Below, piece after piece: positions 55,246 through 64,000 of a stretch of 64,000 nucleotides of DNA. How positions within the stretch are numbered: the stretch's first letter is position 1; the number at the start of each line of letters is the position of its first letter. Origin of the DNA: Aphrocallistes beatrix (taxonomy: Eukaryota; Porifera; Hexactinellida; Sceptrulophora; Aphrocallistidae). The position numbers were made by a program, and so were the translations under genes. The DNA lies in contig OY725495.1 of assembly GCA_963281255.1 (NCBI GenBank), forward strand, positions 3,968,001 through 4,032,000. The letters run 5' to 3'. The notes under the pieces are model-generated. The model had not been told where the DNA came from. It worked only from the letters and a program-made list of their open reading frames with translations, and ran no database searches.

Positions 55246-56351
55246 ACATTCCAGGGACAACGGAGGGTTCTAATTCATGAACTATTAATGAATTATTCAA
55301 AATTAGAAACTAAAATAATGAAAAAGAATCTTATATTTCGTTTATGGACTGAGTAATGGTTAGAGATAATATACATAATTAATCATTCATTCCTAACTTT
55401 TTGTAATTATCAATCAGTGCCACCTTATGCCACATACACCCATTTTGACCACTATACATGATGGCAATGAATTACCTATGGTGGCTCAGGCTGATAAGAT
55501 TGTTCATTGAGTTGGGTAATTTATTGGTTATGTTCAACTATGACTAATTCGAATGTGTATATTTCGAATCTGAAATCAGATTTTTAGTATCTCTTGAACA
55601 TATTGCCCTTCATGAAATACTCCGATTTAGTATTTATTTGTATGCGAAATAATCAAGTGTTGAAATACTTTTGTCCGCTCAGTGTAGCATTTGCTCTAAT
55701 ATTTGAGATTCATAATAATTCATAATTCTTCACTTTTTCCAATGAATTCATCAACTTACAAACATACTGAATGTGTGTTCACTCATGTACGCAAATTATG
55801 ATTAGAATCCCAACTGATTCCGTGCGTAATACAAAATGATCGATCATCAAATCACTTGTTTATACAACACTATACTGTATCTAAGGAAAACCAGAGAGGG
55901 AGATGCTTAGCAACCGAAGCGCGCGATTGTAATTCCTGTTATTAAAATTCTTCATTTCTTTTTTCTTAAATTATAACATTTAGGAAGGTCATCAAATAGG
56001 TTTCACTAATCTGTAAAGAAACTAATTTCCATTCAGGGAGGTGATAGCCAAGTAGTACACGCCATCTCAGCAATACATTTTCTTACAATAGACACTGTTA
56101 AAGAACCTTAAGCACTAGTCAACTTCCACTAGGTATATATATATATATTGAAGAACTAAGGCAATTAGGGAGGCTAAGTGGTTTGTTACTTCTCATTACT
56201 TCTCAATAAATCTTAAAAAATGTTCTCACAACAATTTAGTCTTAATTCTCAAAACAATTTTCATTTCAATTTAGTTCCCTAAAAGGAACCATTCAAACGA
56301 ACAAGTCACGCAATCCTCCTTTTTAACAAAAAGAATAACGTTAAAGTCTTG

Positions 56352-56717
56352 CACTGGAAAACCTTAATACGAACACCAGGACACTGGGTAGCGGAATTTT
56401 CGTCGCTGGAATTTTCGTCCCGGAACTTTTGTCTCATTAGAGATTAAAATAAACAGGCACTAATATGTAAGGAACGGAAAGAGAGGCTTTTGGATTGGAG
56501 TATGTTTGAAAAAAAGGTGAAAATGAGGCATTTTGATTGAGAAATTAGTAGGTGTGAAAGGGACATTTCAGGGACAAAAATTCCGTGAGACAAAAATTCC
56601 GTGGGACGAAAATTCCAGGGACGAAAGTTCCGCCATTCCAGGAGACGGTATCCGAGTAATTTACATGTGTTTCCCTCTATAGGGAATAATATCTGCTCGT
56701 ATTAACGACGTCTACTG
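56352..56717. repeat. Family P3 element split by a family K insertion
   Basis: CACTGGAAAACCTTAATACG and AACACCAGGA on the left; GACGGTATCC... and CGTATTAACGACGTCTACTG then TA on the right. Compare the uninterrupted CACCAGGGACGGT at 28797 and 42129. Confidence 0.65.
56386..56639. repeat. Family K element with multiplied terminal motifs
   Basis: GGGTAGCGGAATTTTCGTCG at the left and GAAAGTTCCGCCATTCC at the right. The motif GGAATTTTCGTC (or complement) occurs about three times at each end, more than in the copy at 11740. Flanks AGGACACT and AGGAGACG agree at six of eight positions. Confidence 0.7.
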
Positions 56718-56983
56718 TACATACGTACAATGTAGTATTTGGACAGAGTATTTACATACACAGAGATGGAATGGTTTGCTTTAATAATAATCAAACGAAA
56801 ATAATAAATTTAATATTATAAATAGAACAAGGGCAGGGCAGTCTTTATAGAATATTCAATGTAGTATATTACTAATGAGTATTTGTAGTAATTAAATTTA
56901 TATATATATTTACATAACACAAAAAAGTGAACTAAGGACGTTAGAATGTGAGGGTTTAGGAGGTAAGCATGATACGCGGTACA

Positions 56984-58624
56984 TTATTCTATCGTATTCA
57001 CATGTTCTTGCAATTCTGTGAAATATGGAGGACCTTCGCTCGCTTCATCAGCGGTTTTGCTTTTCTCTTCTGGAGGGTTATGCCTGTGGCGAGAGAAAGG
57101 TCTTTGGGGAAGGACTGGCACTCCCTCATCACTATCCCTGACAGTGGGTAGAATCTGGTACATCCTTGTTACCGGAGGTTTGGGAGACAATTGAGAAATT
57201 GAGTCAATTCCATCCTCAGCAATAGCATTAGCATATTCATGGTATGCTTTATAACTTTCTTTCCGTTTTGGAGTTATGTAAGAGGGAGACAGCAGTCCTG
57301 GCGATCTCTGACAGGAGTGACAGTCTTCCAGAGTTGCAAAGGCAGATTTCCCATATTTCTGATAGGCATTGGCATCAGAAAGACCTTCCATCGCACTGGA
57401 TAGGTCCGAGCTTAGTGAGGAAACTTTAGGGTTAAAACGTGAAGATGAAGTGGTAATCGTCTTTTGATTGTGCGAGATGATCTTCCTAGCTTCTTCTAGC
57501 TTTCCTCTTTCAGCCATCTCAGCAGCCTTAGCTAACGATTCAATAACTCTAATCCGATTTCTTTGCTCGTCCACTTTAGAACTAACCGTTTGCTTTCCTA
57601 CGTGAGAGCAGCGTGGGACGCTCACTTCTGTAGTGACAATGTCAATATTCTTTTTAATCACATTGAAATAACTCAAAGTTATTTTCGCGTACACATTCAA
57701 GCTGGTAGCATCACTGCTCGTCTCATCAGTTGCAGGGAGAATCAGCTCCACTAGGATATCATGTTCCTCTTCAGATTGCAAGTCCCCCATGAATACTCTA
57801 CCCTTTGTGTATCCATCGCTAAACTCGGGCTTGTCTTTGGAAAGAATTTCCCTGACGAAAGCACCGTTACAAGTCTCAACGCAAACTGAAATATTCTGTG
57901 CGACAGTGGAGAGCAGACCACCCAGACAGTTCGTGAACACTTCAGGTATCTGTTCAGTATTTTGAATGAAGTAGTAGAGTCCATTCCCAGTATGGCTAAT
58001 TCGCTTCAACATTTCTACGTTATGGTTGCTTCCAAATCCGAAAGTATTAACGCTGTAGGATTTTGCTTCTCCATACAGGTTACTCATGGCAGTGACCAAA
58101 GTGTCTGTATTTGTAATTCCGACGTTAGCTCTTCCGTCTGTGAACAGAAAGACTGAGGCTACGTCTGCCATTTCTCCATTTCTCTCCTTCATCGTCGTCA
58201 TTCCCTTTATTAGTCCCCCACTCAGGTTCGTGTGGCGATCGCCGTATATCTTATCAATGCTACCATCCAGTTGAATACGACTCGTCTGTGTGACTTTCGT
58301 GAGGGGAGCTATTTCCTGCACGCAGTTATCGTATATGACAATCCCAAGTCGATCAAAATTCTTCAAATGCGAAACAACGAAATGTAACACCTTCTTCACA
58401 AGCTCAAGTTTCACACCGACCATTGACCCACTACGATCTATCACCGCTACTAAATCAATCGGAGCTCGAGCCTCATCGTCTTGTGAGAAAGGAGGAGCTG
58501 TCAACTTCACATCGACACAATAGGAACAGGGTTTCAGTTGGTAGGCAGTGAACTCTGGAAAAGTGCTAAGTTTGATGGTATCCTCCTGAATGTTGAGGCT
58601 GGCAACATCAACATATTCGGACAT
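56984..58624 (-). CDS. VWA-domain protein, intronless
   Basis: 546 residues from ATG at 58624. Residues about 55-235 are a von Willebrand factor A domain: IDLVAVIDRSGSMVGVKLEL has a complete MIDAS (D-x-S-x-S), GGLIKGMTTMKER supplies the conserved Thr region, and VASVFLFTDGRANVG the MIDAS Asp. A short region before it (TAYQLKPCSYCVDVKLTAPP) and a beta-rich region after it (VCVETCNGAFVREILSKDKP, GDLQSEEEHDILVELILPAT) match the intracellular VWA proteins found in protists, plants (RING/VWA) and invertebrates. There is no signal peptide, so it is probably cytosolic. The C-terminal third is helical then disordered, with a Cys pair (DCHSCQRSP) and Pro-rich motifs (VPVLPQRPFSRHR). Function unknown; metal-dependent protein binding is inferred. 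No intron. Confidence 0.82.
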   Translation of the reverse strand: MSEYVDVASLNIQEDTIKLSTFPEFTAYQLKPCSYCVDVKLTAPPFSQDDEARAPIDLVAVIDRSGSMVGVKLELVKKVLHFVVSHLKNFDRLGIVIYDNCVQEIAPLTKVTQTSRIQLDGSIDKIYGDRHTNLSGGLIKGMTTMKERNGEMADVASVFLFTDGRANVGITNTDTLVTAMSNLYGEAKSYSVNTFGFGSNHNVEMLKRISHTGNGLYYFIQNTEQIPEVFTNCLGGLLSTVAQNISVCVETCNGAFVREILSKDKPEFSDGYTKGRVFMGDLQSEEEHDILVELILPATDETSSDATSLNVYAKITLSYFNVIKKNIDIVTTEVSVPRCSHVGKQTVSSKVDEQRNRIRVIESLAKAAEMAERGKLEEARKIISHNQKTITTSSSRFNPKVSSLSSDLSSAMEGLSDANAYQKYGKSAFATLEDCHSCQRSPGLLSPSYITPKRKESYKAYHEYANAIAEDGIDSISQLSPKPPVTRMYQILPTVRDSDEGVPVLPQRPFSRHRHNPPEEKSKTADEASEGPPYFTELQEHVNTIE

Positions 58625-59078
58625 TATATTTAGTTTTTAATTTCTGTGAATTTTAACTATTTATTGAATCTCTCGCGTATTATGCGTTTGTGTACTTATA
58701 AGGTATGCTAGACTTGGTTCAATATTGATGAATACGTATAACCACAAGTTCTGTTTCCTGACCAACTAACTATTCGATTTTAGCTCAAAAGCAAAGCGTA
58801 AGTTCCAATATTAACTTCATAATTATTATTGTGCAACAAACCTCAATGGCGTGATATATACGTACTGCTAAATACAAAAATTGAAATAAATTATAATAAA
58901 TCGTTTTTGTACAAAACTTTATTGAGCAGTTGGGGTCATTCGCCGTCGTCGAATTAAGTATTTTCAGGTTTGCTAAAAAAAGAACTTCAAATTCTCCTTT
59001 AGGGAAATCCGACATTTTGCTACTAATTTCTAAAAAAATTAAAATATATCGCACATGGAGGAGAAACGATTAATTAAG
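58625..59078. other. Short intergenic gap
   Basis: Between the stop of the SAM-domain gene and the ATG of the VWA gene, both minus strand. No element recognised. Confidence 0.4.
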
Positions 59079-62000
59079 TTATTCGGAGAGCTCGTTAAGC
59101 CTGTAATTTAACGCAAAGCTAATCAAACTACCTGTTTTAGTATCCAATTGTCGTGTAGCGAAATATCTAATATTTACCTTTAAAGTGATGAAGTCTTTAG
59201 ATACTAGTTCCTTCCCATCAATTCTATTATTCTGTACAAGAGGTGAAAACTGTGGAATCGATTGAGCAGTAAGCCACTGGCACACATCCTGCACCGTCCA
59301 CTTGTCCGGGTTGGGGGGCAGGGAAGGGGGAGGCAGATAGTTGGGTGTCTCTGTGGATTCATTTCTGAAGAGGGTTGGTGGTTGGATGTGAGTTCGTTCG
59401 GTTGCTAAAATCATTATAATGAATTCCAATTAGATATTGCGAATTTATACTAAGTAATTTTAGCTGATAACCTGGAAGAATCTCAAATATTTGTGGAGAT
59501 GAATGACGTTCTAACTAGAATTATTTTGATCCATCAATATACATGCCAACAGGGGACGCGACGTTGAATTTAGTGGGACATGGCTGGACGCAATAGAAAA
59601 GTATTATAAGTGGACAATCCCAAAAACAGGACATAATGGAGAAATTTCGCGTAAATCGGGACACTCACGAGAATGAGCATAATGGAAGAGTGACAAAAAA
59701 CAGGACCATAGTCATGCACAGGCGTAACTTCAGGGGTGGCAGGGGTAGCGTGCCACCCCAGACCTAAATGTTATGTTGACTTGGGGTGGCATGCCACATT
59801 AGTTTGATATACGTTTACAAATCTCGCCACCTAGCTAACCATGAAAAAATCGTAGTTCGACTATGACTCATGCATGTATCAATTAAAATCAGGATTAAGA
59901 TTGATGTGCTGTGTGACACTAACTTATCATAATCGGGTGCTGATCAGCATCAATTTCAGTGCTGGGACTGGAGCCAGAAATGATTGATTGCTCTGCTAAG
60001 TCCTGCAAACCCTCTGACAGCCTCTCCTGCTCTTCCACCTGAACCTTCAGCTCCCTGTCCAGCAGAGGAAGTTGTTGTTCCGCCTGGGGAGTAGGGGGAG
60101 TGGGAGGTGCAAGGGGTGCAGGGAGTTCAAGGGGTGCAAGGGGTGCAGGGGGTTCAAGGGGTGCAAGGAGTACAAGGGGTGCAAGGGGTACATGGGGTGC
60201 ATGGGATACATGGGGTGCATGGGATGCAAGGGGTGCATGGGGTGCAAGGGGTGCGTGGGATGCAAGGGGTGCAAGGGGTACATGGGGTGCATGGGGTGCA
60301 TGGGATGCAAGGGGTGCATGGGGTGCAAGGGGTGCGTGGGATGCAAGGGGTGCAAGGGGTGCATGGGGTGCATGGGGTGCATGGGATGCAAGGGGTGCAA
60401 GGGGTGCATGGGGTGCATGGGGTGCAGGGGGCAGTGAGGGAGGAAGAGTGTCCGTGGCTGTGTCAGGGGAGTAGGGATTCTGGATCTTCTTTAGTAAGCT
60501 TAGAGAAGTGTCGATACTCGCGTCTTGTTCGATCTTAATCTCCTCCAGCTTGCTCAGTCTCTAAAGGGCGAGAGAGTTTAGCATTTTAGTGTCAGGATTT
60601 GAATTTGTGTACTACAACAGAGCTGTAGCCACCGGTCTGGTTTCAACCTGCCCACTTTTGACCGATTTAAGCTTCAAAAGGGATCATTTCGTACGATCGG
60701 ACTGGTTTCAAACTGACCACTTTTTAGTCTCACCCGGACCACTTCACACCTGATAACTACGGCCTTGTACAATCCATTTCGACCATTTTTTGCCTTTTTT
60801 TGTCCATTTTCAGAAATTCCCCCCCAATTTTTGTTCGTCTTTTGTCCATTTTTAAGGATTTTGATAGTATTATTTATATAAATAAATACTGATAACAAAT
60901 GATTGTTGTTATTTGAGTATTCTAAAAATAAACGGAAATTATATTTGTTTCAAAATTTAATAATTAACATTCCTACCTCTGCAACATGATAGTCCAACTC
61001 TTTCTCTAGATCTTTCCGTTTTACGGACATGTTAGCTAGTCCAGTAGAAATGTCTTCGTAAAACTGAGAGCCTGACTCCGACTCCACTTGCCATAGCATT
61101 TTCAACTCGGCCACCTGTAAACAGAAATGAACTTTGACTCTTTGTTCAGGCGAATTTAGGGTTTATATCAAATGGGAAGGAATAACGTTACCGCCTGGAG
61201 AAATGAAATTCAGTCGATTCCGCTTAATATGGTCACTGTTTAATCGGGTCAACCGCTTAATCAAGCCAGTTTCATGACTGGATTAGCTCTCACACATAGA
61301 AGCTAATACAAAATATTTTCGGTTAATAGGGATTCTCCGCTTAATCAGAGCAAAATGTCCTCTGTTGTAATGTGACCCTATTAACCGATGTGACCCTGTT
61401 AAGCGGAGTCGACTGTATATCGGAAGTGTCGAGTCAAAATAAAAGATTTTGTTCATTTTTCAGATCATTTGACCCTTAAATTACCTAGGGTCATTTCTAT
61501 TTATACAAGTAGCAAAGACCCCACACTTCTAAGGTTTCCCCGCCCAAAATGACCGGAAATAAGTAAGCAAAAATCTAGCTCCATTTAAGACGTGAGAAAT
61601 CATTAGTCATATCTAGTAATAACTTAACCTCGTGGAGAATAGTTTGCTGCTCATCAGGGTTAGTTACACCCATAAACTGCAATTCCTTAAGCGTAATCAT
61701 AATAAGCTTGGCCCCAGTAACGCTCCTATCTCGGAAGAGAGGCACCAGGTGCTGCAGCTGTATGAAGTGCAGCCAATCAACTACGTTCTCTACGTCCCAT
61801 TCAAGTAGGCCTGTGGTGGTGCTCTGACTGAGAGTGAGACTGTAGGTCTCATCCCTGTCTGGAGGGGATCGTGTGGGGTTCGTTTCCGTCCCAGGGGTTG
61901 GTAAGGGCCGCATGGGAGAGGAACTCACTTGCTTCTGAATGGAAAGTAGAAAAATTAATTAGATTTAACTATTTGTGTGTAAAACACATTTTATAATTCG

Positions 62001-63946
62001 AATTTGGACCCACTACAGGTAGAGGTGTGTGTCTATCCATCAGCATAAAGCCAGGAGATTTGTCTTCTCGAGGTTCGCTACTCAATCGTTTCTGTCTATC
62101 TGCCTCTCTCTTCTCTATCTCCAACTTCTGGGAAGCATCCAAGGATTCCTACGACAATTAAAGTTCAGAATAAACACTTTGATTACTCATAATTTGAATT
62201 TAAATACTGTAACTAGAGTAGCTAGCTTTTACTGAAACATTACTGAACTATTTTCAGATTCAAAGCAAGTTTACCAAGATAACCAAATGGTATGATAAAG
62301 AGTTTAGTTTTTAGTAATTAAATTCTCTAGAAAAGGTTACTGATTTTAAAATAACTTTATTGTAGAGAAGATAGTAGATTGTACCGTAGAACTCGGATAA
62401 GACGTATTCCACAGGAAAGCAGAATAAATACGTACGAACCGATTTAATATTCCATAGGAATCTATATATTAAATGAATTTTGGTTCAGAGAAATGAGTAC
62501 GTACTAAGCCAAGTTCTATTGTATATTAAATACAACACCTTTGCTTGCATTTGAGATACGAACATAGGACTCCTCTGCTGCTCTTCTATCAGATATCTGT
62601 CTCCTGACTTCCGGACAGGTGTTACAGGTGGAGTTGATTCAGGAATAGAAGGAGGAATATCTGTCATTCCTAACTCCCCGAGAACTTCCTCCTGTAAGAA
62701 CATATAAATTATCTCCAGTTATAACACACAGTTATAACACACATATTCTAATGCCTAACCTGCAGAGATTTGACTCTGTCAGATGCCATAGAGAACATAG
62801 AGGGAGGAGGCGGAGAGAAGGAAACTTTATGCAGCTTAGGAGGTGTGGATGTGTGAGATGTTGACTCTACTTCATGCAGCCTATCGATAGTGAGGGTGTC
62901 TGTCTTAGTGAGTATATCTTTTCTCTACAAGAAAATGAGACAATTATTCTGTAATTAATGTATTCAAACAATGGTAACAAAGAGTTCGCAATTTCATACA
63001 CATTTCGCATTTATTTCCATTTTTATTGACGTTATTTCGTCAGATAATTTACTTCGCTACTTACTATCTCCATTCTGGTGGGCAGTACTGCTGTGTCAAT
63101 TCCAGAATCAAACGTGTCATCTGATTGTTCTTTCTTGTGTAGGGTTTCTTGTTCCTTTGCATCAGCCGCGTCAATGAGATCAATTCCCTCCCGACTCCTC
63201 TGTCTCCACTTCTTGATTCGGTCGAGTCTGGATCCAGTGGCGCTGTCTCCTGTCTGAGTGATCGGGTCGATATGGCTTGTGGCTTCAAATGGTGAAGTTA
63301 TAATGGAGGGACGGAATGAATTTATTTCTGGGGATTCCTTCGTTTGTGAGAAGCTGTGAATAATTAAAATAATAATAAACTACTCATACTATATTATTTT
63401 ATGCATTTGTGTATTTGTAAAAAAAACAAACACAAAAAACAAACAAACAAACAAACAAACAAACAAACAAACAAACAAACAAACAACAACAACAACAACA
63501 ACGACAATAGATTACAATACTTAAACTTTCATTTGAAATATTTTCAACTTATAGGGATGAATCCAAACTTCAGACTAAGTAGGACACTTTCGGGATTTTT
63601 GTCAAGGCCATTTGAATTGTCCAATCCACTCCATGGATTAAACATGTCTAGCACTATATACGTACTATATAGTACTATATACGATGCATAGTATAGTATA
63701 CAAACATCAATACAAGTTCTACCTCGTTTCTTTGAGAGGAGAACTGAGTCTAAATGACTGCGCTTCACTGTTGGATTTAAAATCAGTGGAGAAAGGCTGT
63801 AAGGGAGAAGTGGTGGGGGAGGATACAGGAGTGATGACGTCATCTGGTGGAGAGCTGGTGGAGATATTGGTAGAGCTAGGCTTGGCACGACGAGCTCTTA
63901 TTCGCTCGAGACGAGAAGTCATGTCCGACTTAGCTAAAGGTTCCAT
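59079..63946 (-). CDS. Two-SAM-domain coiled-coil protein, nine exons
   Basis: Exons (minus): 63946-63723, 63353-63065, 62924-62760, 62691-62539, 62148-62017, 61934-61629, 61114-60977, 60560-59924, 59404-59079; phases join to 789 residues. Starts [20 protein letters not shown]; a second similar basic stretch follows ([17 protein letters not shown]). Exon 3 has KVSF, a possible PP1-docking motif. Exon 6 is a first SAM domain ([20 protein letters not shown] ... [15 protein letters not shown]). Exon 7 and the start of 8 are coiled coil. Exon 8 then holds a long A-P-H/L/S tripeptide run. Exon 9 has a second SAM domain ([20 protein letters not shown] ... [10 protein letters not shown]) with about ten extra residues before its last helix. 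SAM domains polymerise or bind other SAMs. The upstream base run before 63946 (TTTTAG) could be an acceptor, so a 5' exon may lie outside. I do not recognise the orthologue. Confidence 0.75.
59538..59705 (-). repeat. Family T element, reverse orientation
   Basis: ATACATGCCAACAGGGGACG, then GGGACATGGCTGGACGCAAT and AAATCGGGACACTCACGAG. The far end has lost its GCCAAC. In the last intron of the SAM gene. Confidence 0.6.
59716..59850. repeat. Diverged CAYAGGCGTAAC element
   Basis: CAGGCGTAACTTCAGGGGTG, CATGCCACATTAGTTTGATA and AGCTAACCATGAAAAAATCG match 38234-38346, with an extra ~35 bp in the middle. Confidence 0.6.
60104..60432 (-). repeat. Coding 9-bp minisatellite in SAM-gene exon 8
   Basis: About 36 units of GCACCCCAT or GCACCCCTT (minus strand), with variants such as GCATCCCAT and GTACCCCTT. 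In the frame set by the flanking exon sequence it encodes Ala-Pro-His, Ala-Pro-Leu and Ala-Ser-His tripeptides. Larger blocks of about 63 bp are duplicated. All three frames of the strand are open through it. Confidence 0.85.
61211..61414. repeat. Family P1 element
   Basis: CAGTCGATTCCGCTTAATAT ... TTAAGCGGAGTCGACTG with TA at the right, and an extra CTATTAACCGATGTGACC near the right end. Intron 6 of the SAM gene. Confidence 0.72.
61479..61577. repeat. Family L repeat
   Basis: AATTACCTAGGGTCATTTCT, GGTTTCCCCGCCCAAAATGA and CCGGAAATAAGTAAGCAAAA. It ends about 50 bp before exon 6 on the plus strand. Confidence 0.6.
62385..62521. repeat. Family P4 element
   Basis: CGTAGAACTCGGATAAGACG ... GTACGTACTAAGCCAAGTTC then TATTG. 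The two ends pair with mismatches. Ends only about 20 bp before SAM-gene exon 4 (plus-strand view). Confidence 0.55.
63425..63505 (+). repeat. AAAC microsatellite followed by AAC run
   Basis: About 14 copies of AAAC and then five of AAC, in intron 1 of the SAM gene. Confidence 0.8.
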
Positions 63947-64000
63947 TTCTACTAAAATAGTATACAGTTAATTGATAGCCAATAGAATCATGCCCTGGTA

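Larger units (their letters stand above)
55089..56983. other. Region between RA-PDZ exon and VWA gene
   Basis: Should contain the missing 5' exon(s) of the RA-PDZ gene, but none is convincing. Holds a family L repeat (55141-55245) and a P3 element carrying a family K insertion (56352-56717). A stretch near 55261-55345 and 55680-55760 (TCATGAACTATTAATGAATT ...) resembles sequence around 36360-36420 and 36540-36610. Confidence 0.45.

Noticed and set aside
60047-60538. Long open frames on both strands through the 9-bp repeat, giving Met-His-Pro-Leu or Gly-Val-His runs
   Set aside because: They arise because the unit is a multiple of three. Only the Ala-Pro-X frame on the minus strand joins the flanking exon sequence.

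Overview
The window is nuclear DNA of an animal. It is AT-rich, has spliceosomal introns with GT-AG borders, and carries animal genes: a complete O-GlcNAc transferase, PRMT5, a cyclin, an equilibrative nucleoside transporter, TRAF-type and NHL-repeat proteins, and RA/PDZ and SAM scaffold proteins. The compact genes, short introns and many small DNA-transposon remnants fit an early-branching invertebrate such as a sponge, but I cannot name the lineage from sequence alone. I saw no rRNA, tRNA or CRISPR array.

Layout. 1-7.4 kb: the 5' part of a TRAF-type zinc-finger gene (minus), an NHL-repeat gene (plus), and two tail-to-tail amino-acid-transporter paralogues whose middle parts are almost identical. 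9.5-14.7 kb: a six-exon beta-propeller gene (plus). 15.6-38.9 kb: the whole O-GlcNAc transferase gene on the minus strand, 21 exons, all phases joining to 1007 residues. Its introns hold at least seven other genes, all on the plus strand: an unknown membrane protein, an intronless acyl-CoA dehydrogenase, a five-exon PRMT5, and four diverged mitochondrial bL36 genes in a row. 40.8-45.9 kb: an intronless GC-rich cyclin gene, a doubtful small Cys-rich gene, and an intronless nucleoside transporter. 46.9-55.1 kb: a gene (5' end not found) for an RA-RA-coiled-coil-PDZ protein. One of its introns holds 1.1 kb of 10-bp satellite inside a larger repeat structure. 57-58.6 kb: an intronless VWA protein. 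59-63.9 kb: a nine-exon SAM-domain protein whose exon 8 contains a coding 9-bp minisatellite.

Much of the non-coding DNA is short non-autonomous DNA transposons. At least eight families begin with CAGT and end with ACTG, usually next to TA, and look pogo/Tigger-like. Other families have 8-bp target duplications typical of hAT elements (CAGTGG, CATAC...GCCAAC, GGGTAGCGG and CATAGGCG ends). There are also several perfect or near-perfect hairpins. Several are nested in one another, which gives relative ages.

No operon-like cooperation is visible. The strongest structural theme is the use of the O-GlcNAc transferase introns as a home for other housekeeping genes (arginine methylation, fatty-acid oxidation, mitochondrial translation).
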